Of a stretch of 7,535 nt of DNA, positions 6,524 to 7,535 are shown one piece after another; the first letter of the stretch is position 1, and each line of letters begins with the position of its first letter. This DNA comes from Propionibacteriales bacterium (GTDB taxonomy: Bacteria > Actinomycetota > Actinomycetes > Propionibacteriales > Propionibacteriaceae). The notes beneath the pieces were generated by a model that saw only the letters and a program-made list of their open reading frames with translations, was not told the DNA's origin and did not search any database. The stretch is from the NCBI GenBank assembly GCA_030453285.1, contig JAKDKP010000091.1, positions 1-7,535 on the forward strand, in the 5' to 3' direction. The position numbers and the translations under genes were made by a program.

Positions 6524-7440
6524 TGACGACTCGACGTACCTTCCTCGCTCTCGCCGCCGTCGTACCGGTAACCGCGTGTGGCGTGAACAACAATCCGATG
6601 GCCGACAGTTCCGGTGGCGCGAGCCAGGGCAGCGGAACGAGCGAAATCGTGGTCGGCTCGGCCAACTTCACCGAGTCGCAGGTGCTGGCCGAGTTGTACG
6701 CCCAGGCGCTCGCGGCCAAGGGTGTCGCTGCCAGTACGAAGCCCAGCATCGGATCCCGCGAGGTCTACATCAAGGGGTTGAAGGACGGTTCGGTGCAGAT
6801 CGTCCCCGAATACACCGGCAACCTGCTGGCCTTCCTCGACGACGGCAATCCGGCCCAGACCGCCGAACAGATCGAGACCGCCCTGCCGGCAGCCGTGGGT
6901 GAGGGCCTGGCGGTGTTGAAGTCGTCGCCGGCCACCGACCAGGACGTGTACGTCGTCACTGCTGAGACGGCCAAGACCAAGGGCATCGCCTCGCTCGCGG
7001 ATCTGAAGAAGATCAGCGCGCAGTCGGTGCTCGGCGGGCCCGGTGAGTTGAAGGAGCGCCCGTACGGGCCGCCTGGACTCGAAGGGATCTATGGCGCGAC
7101 GTTCAAGGAGTTCAAGACCTACGATTCGCCGGCGGTGAAGGTGAAGGACCTGAACGACGGCAAGATCCAGGTGGCCACCTTCTTCACCACCGAGGCCGCC
7201 ATCGGCGACAACGGGTACGTGATGCTGGCCGACCCGGAGATGATGATCCTGCCGCAGAACGTGATCCCCTTGGTCGCCAAGGCCGTGGCCGACAACACCG
7301 ACGCCGTTGCCGCGCTCGACGCCGTACAGGCCGCGCTGACCACCGAGGACCTGACCGCCCTCAACAAGCAGGTCGACACCGATCACCTCGACGCCAAGAC
7401 CGTCGCCGGTGACTGGCTCAAGACCAAGGGTCTCGCCTGA
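6523..7440 (+). CDS. opuCC: Osmoprotectant ABC transporter substrate-binding lipoprotein
   Basis: Extracytoplasmic ligand-binding subunit of 305 residues, the usual OpuCC/ProX length. The N-terminus combines a twin-arginine-like motif (T3-R4-R5-T-F-L) with a lipobox V16-T-A-C19, so the mature protein is probably a lipid-anchored protein starting at C19, possibly exported folded through Tat. A Ser/Gly linker (about 28-38) precedes the binding fold, which opens with VVGSANFTES and contains E96-Y-T-G, GPPGLEGIYG (to about 191) and the FFTTE segment (220-224), all family landmarks. Relatives often have a tyrosine in that last segment (YSTD) as part of an aromatic cage; here it is Phe-Phe. The ATG at 6523 shares one base with the previous stop and has AGGAG (6512-6516) six bases upstream, the best ribosome site in the operon, as expected for a component needed in excess. 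Symbol by family analogy; betaine-like ligand inferred. Confidence 0.92.
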   Translation: MTTRRTFLALAAVVPVTACGVNNNPMADSSGGASQGSGTSEIVVGSANFTESQVLAELYAQALAAKGVAASTKPSIGSREVYIKGLKDGSVQIVPEYTGNLLAFLDDGNPAQTAEQIETALPAAVGEGLAVLKSSPATDQDVYVVTAETAKTKGIASLADLKKISAQSVLGGPGELKERPYGPPGLEGIYGATFKEFKTYDSPAVKVKDLNDGKIQVATFFTTEAAIGDNGYVMLADPEMMILPQNVIPLVAKAVADNTDAVAALDAVQAALTTEDLTALNKQVDTDHLDAKTVAGDWLKTKGLA

Positions 7441-7455
7441 TCATCAGGGCATGAC

Positions 7456-7482
7456 GACGGCGCCCCGAGCTAGGGCGCCGTC
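7456..7482 (+). terminator. Hairpin terminator after the osmoprotectant operon
   Basis: A perfect 10-base-pair stem, GACGGCGCCC pairing with GGGCGCCGTC, encloses a 7-base loop, 16 bases after the stop of the binding-protein gene. No T-run follows, which is common for actinobacterial terminators. It could work in both directions. The remaining bases to 7535 show no gene I can support. Confidence 0.8.
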
Positions 7483-7535
7483 CCCAGTTGAAATTGATGT
7501 ACGGGTGCTGCAGGTCTACGGGTACAGCCTGTCCA

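Noticed and set aside
5830..7386. Very long open frame on the minus strand opposite the second permease and the binding protein
   Set aside because: It lies antisense to two clearly recognisable transporter genes, has no recognisable domain, and long antisense frames are expected in GC-rich DNA with strong third-position bias.
7488..7493. TTGAAA as a -35 element of a downstream promoter
   Set aside because: No suitable -10 hexamer follows at 16-18 bases.
7483..7535. Possible start of a next gene or 3' end of a convergent gene at the right edge (ATG at 7497; minus-strand frames with stops near 7471 and 7518)
   Set aside because: Too little sequence is available; no ribosome site or recognisable peptide supports either direction.

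Overview
The window is GC-rich DNA with actinobacterial hallmarks: tightly packed genes, 1- to 4-base start/stop overlaps, frequent GTG starts, TANNNT-type -10 elements, and a membrane-anchored EtfD-type Fe-S reductase of the kind found in mycobacteria and their relatives. I cannot place it more precisely from sequence alone. It looks like ordinary chromosome. I see no phage, transposon, CRISPR, tRNA or rRNA sequence.

Left part (1-2237, minus strand): one large gene runs off the left edge. The visible 745 codons encode a multi-pass haem-b-type membrane domain, a double [4Fe-4S] ferredoxin-like domain and two cysteine-rich CCG domains. This matches EtfD (FadF-like), which passes electrons from acyl-CoA dehydrogenases, through the electron-transfer flavoprotein, into the quinone pool during fatty-acid or sterol beta-oxidation.

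Centre (2238-2919): a 173-base divergent promoter region carries an inverted repeat over the probable etfD -10 element. A small DUF1330-family gene (2411-2704, plus) follows. After it come about 215 non-coding bases holding the likely promoter of the next operon.

Right part (2920-7440, plus): a four-gene operon encodes a type I ABC importer of the OpuC/ProU osmoprotectant family (glycine betaine, choline, carnitine and similar): ATPase, permease, permease, lipoprotein substrate-binding protein. Junctions overlap by 4, 1 and 1 bases, so translation is probably coupled. A strong hairpin at 7456-7482 ends the operon. The binding protein would capture ligand outside the membrane, the two permeases would form the channel, and the ATPase would drive uptake.

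The most unusual feature is the ATPase. It has a normal ABC domain and a CBS-like segment, then about 380 further residues: a charged coiled coil and a long acidic, low-complexity tail. That tail holds two separate three-copy 15-base tandem repeats. A third three-copy 15-base repeat forms the hydrophilic tail of the second permease. Recurrent in-phase 15-base expansion in the tails of two proteins of one transporter is the observation I would follow first.
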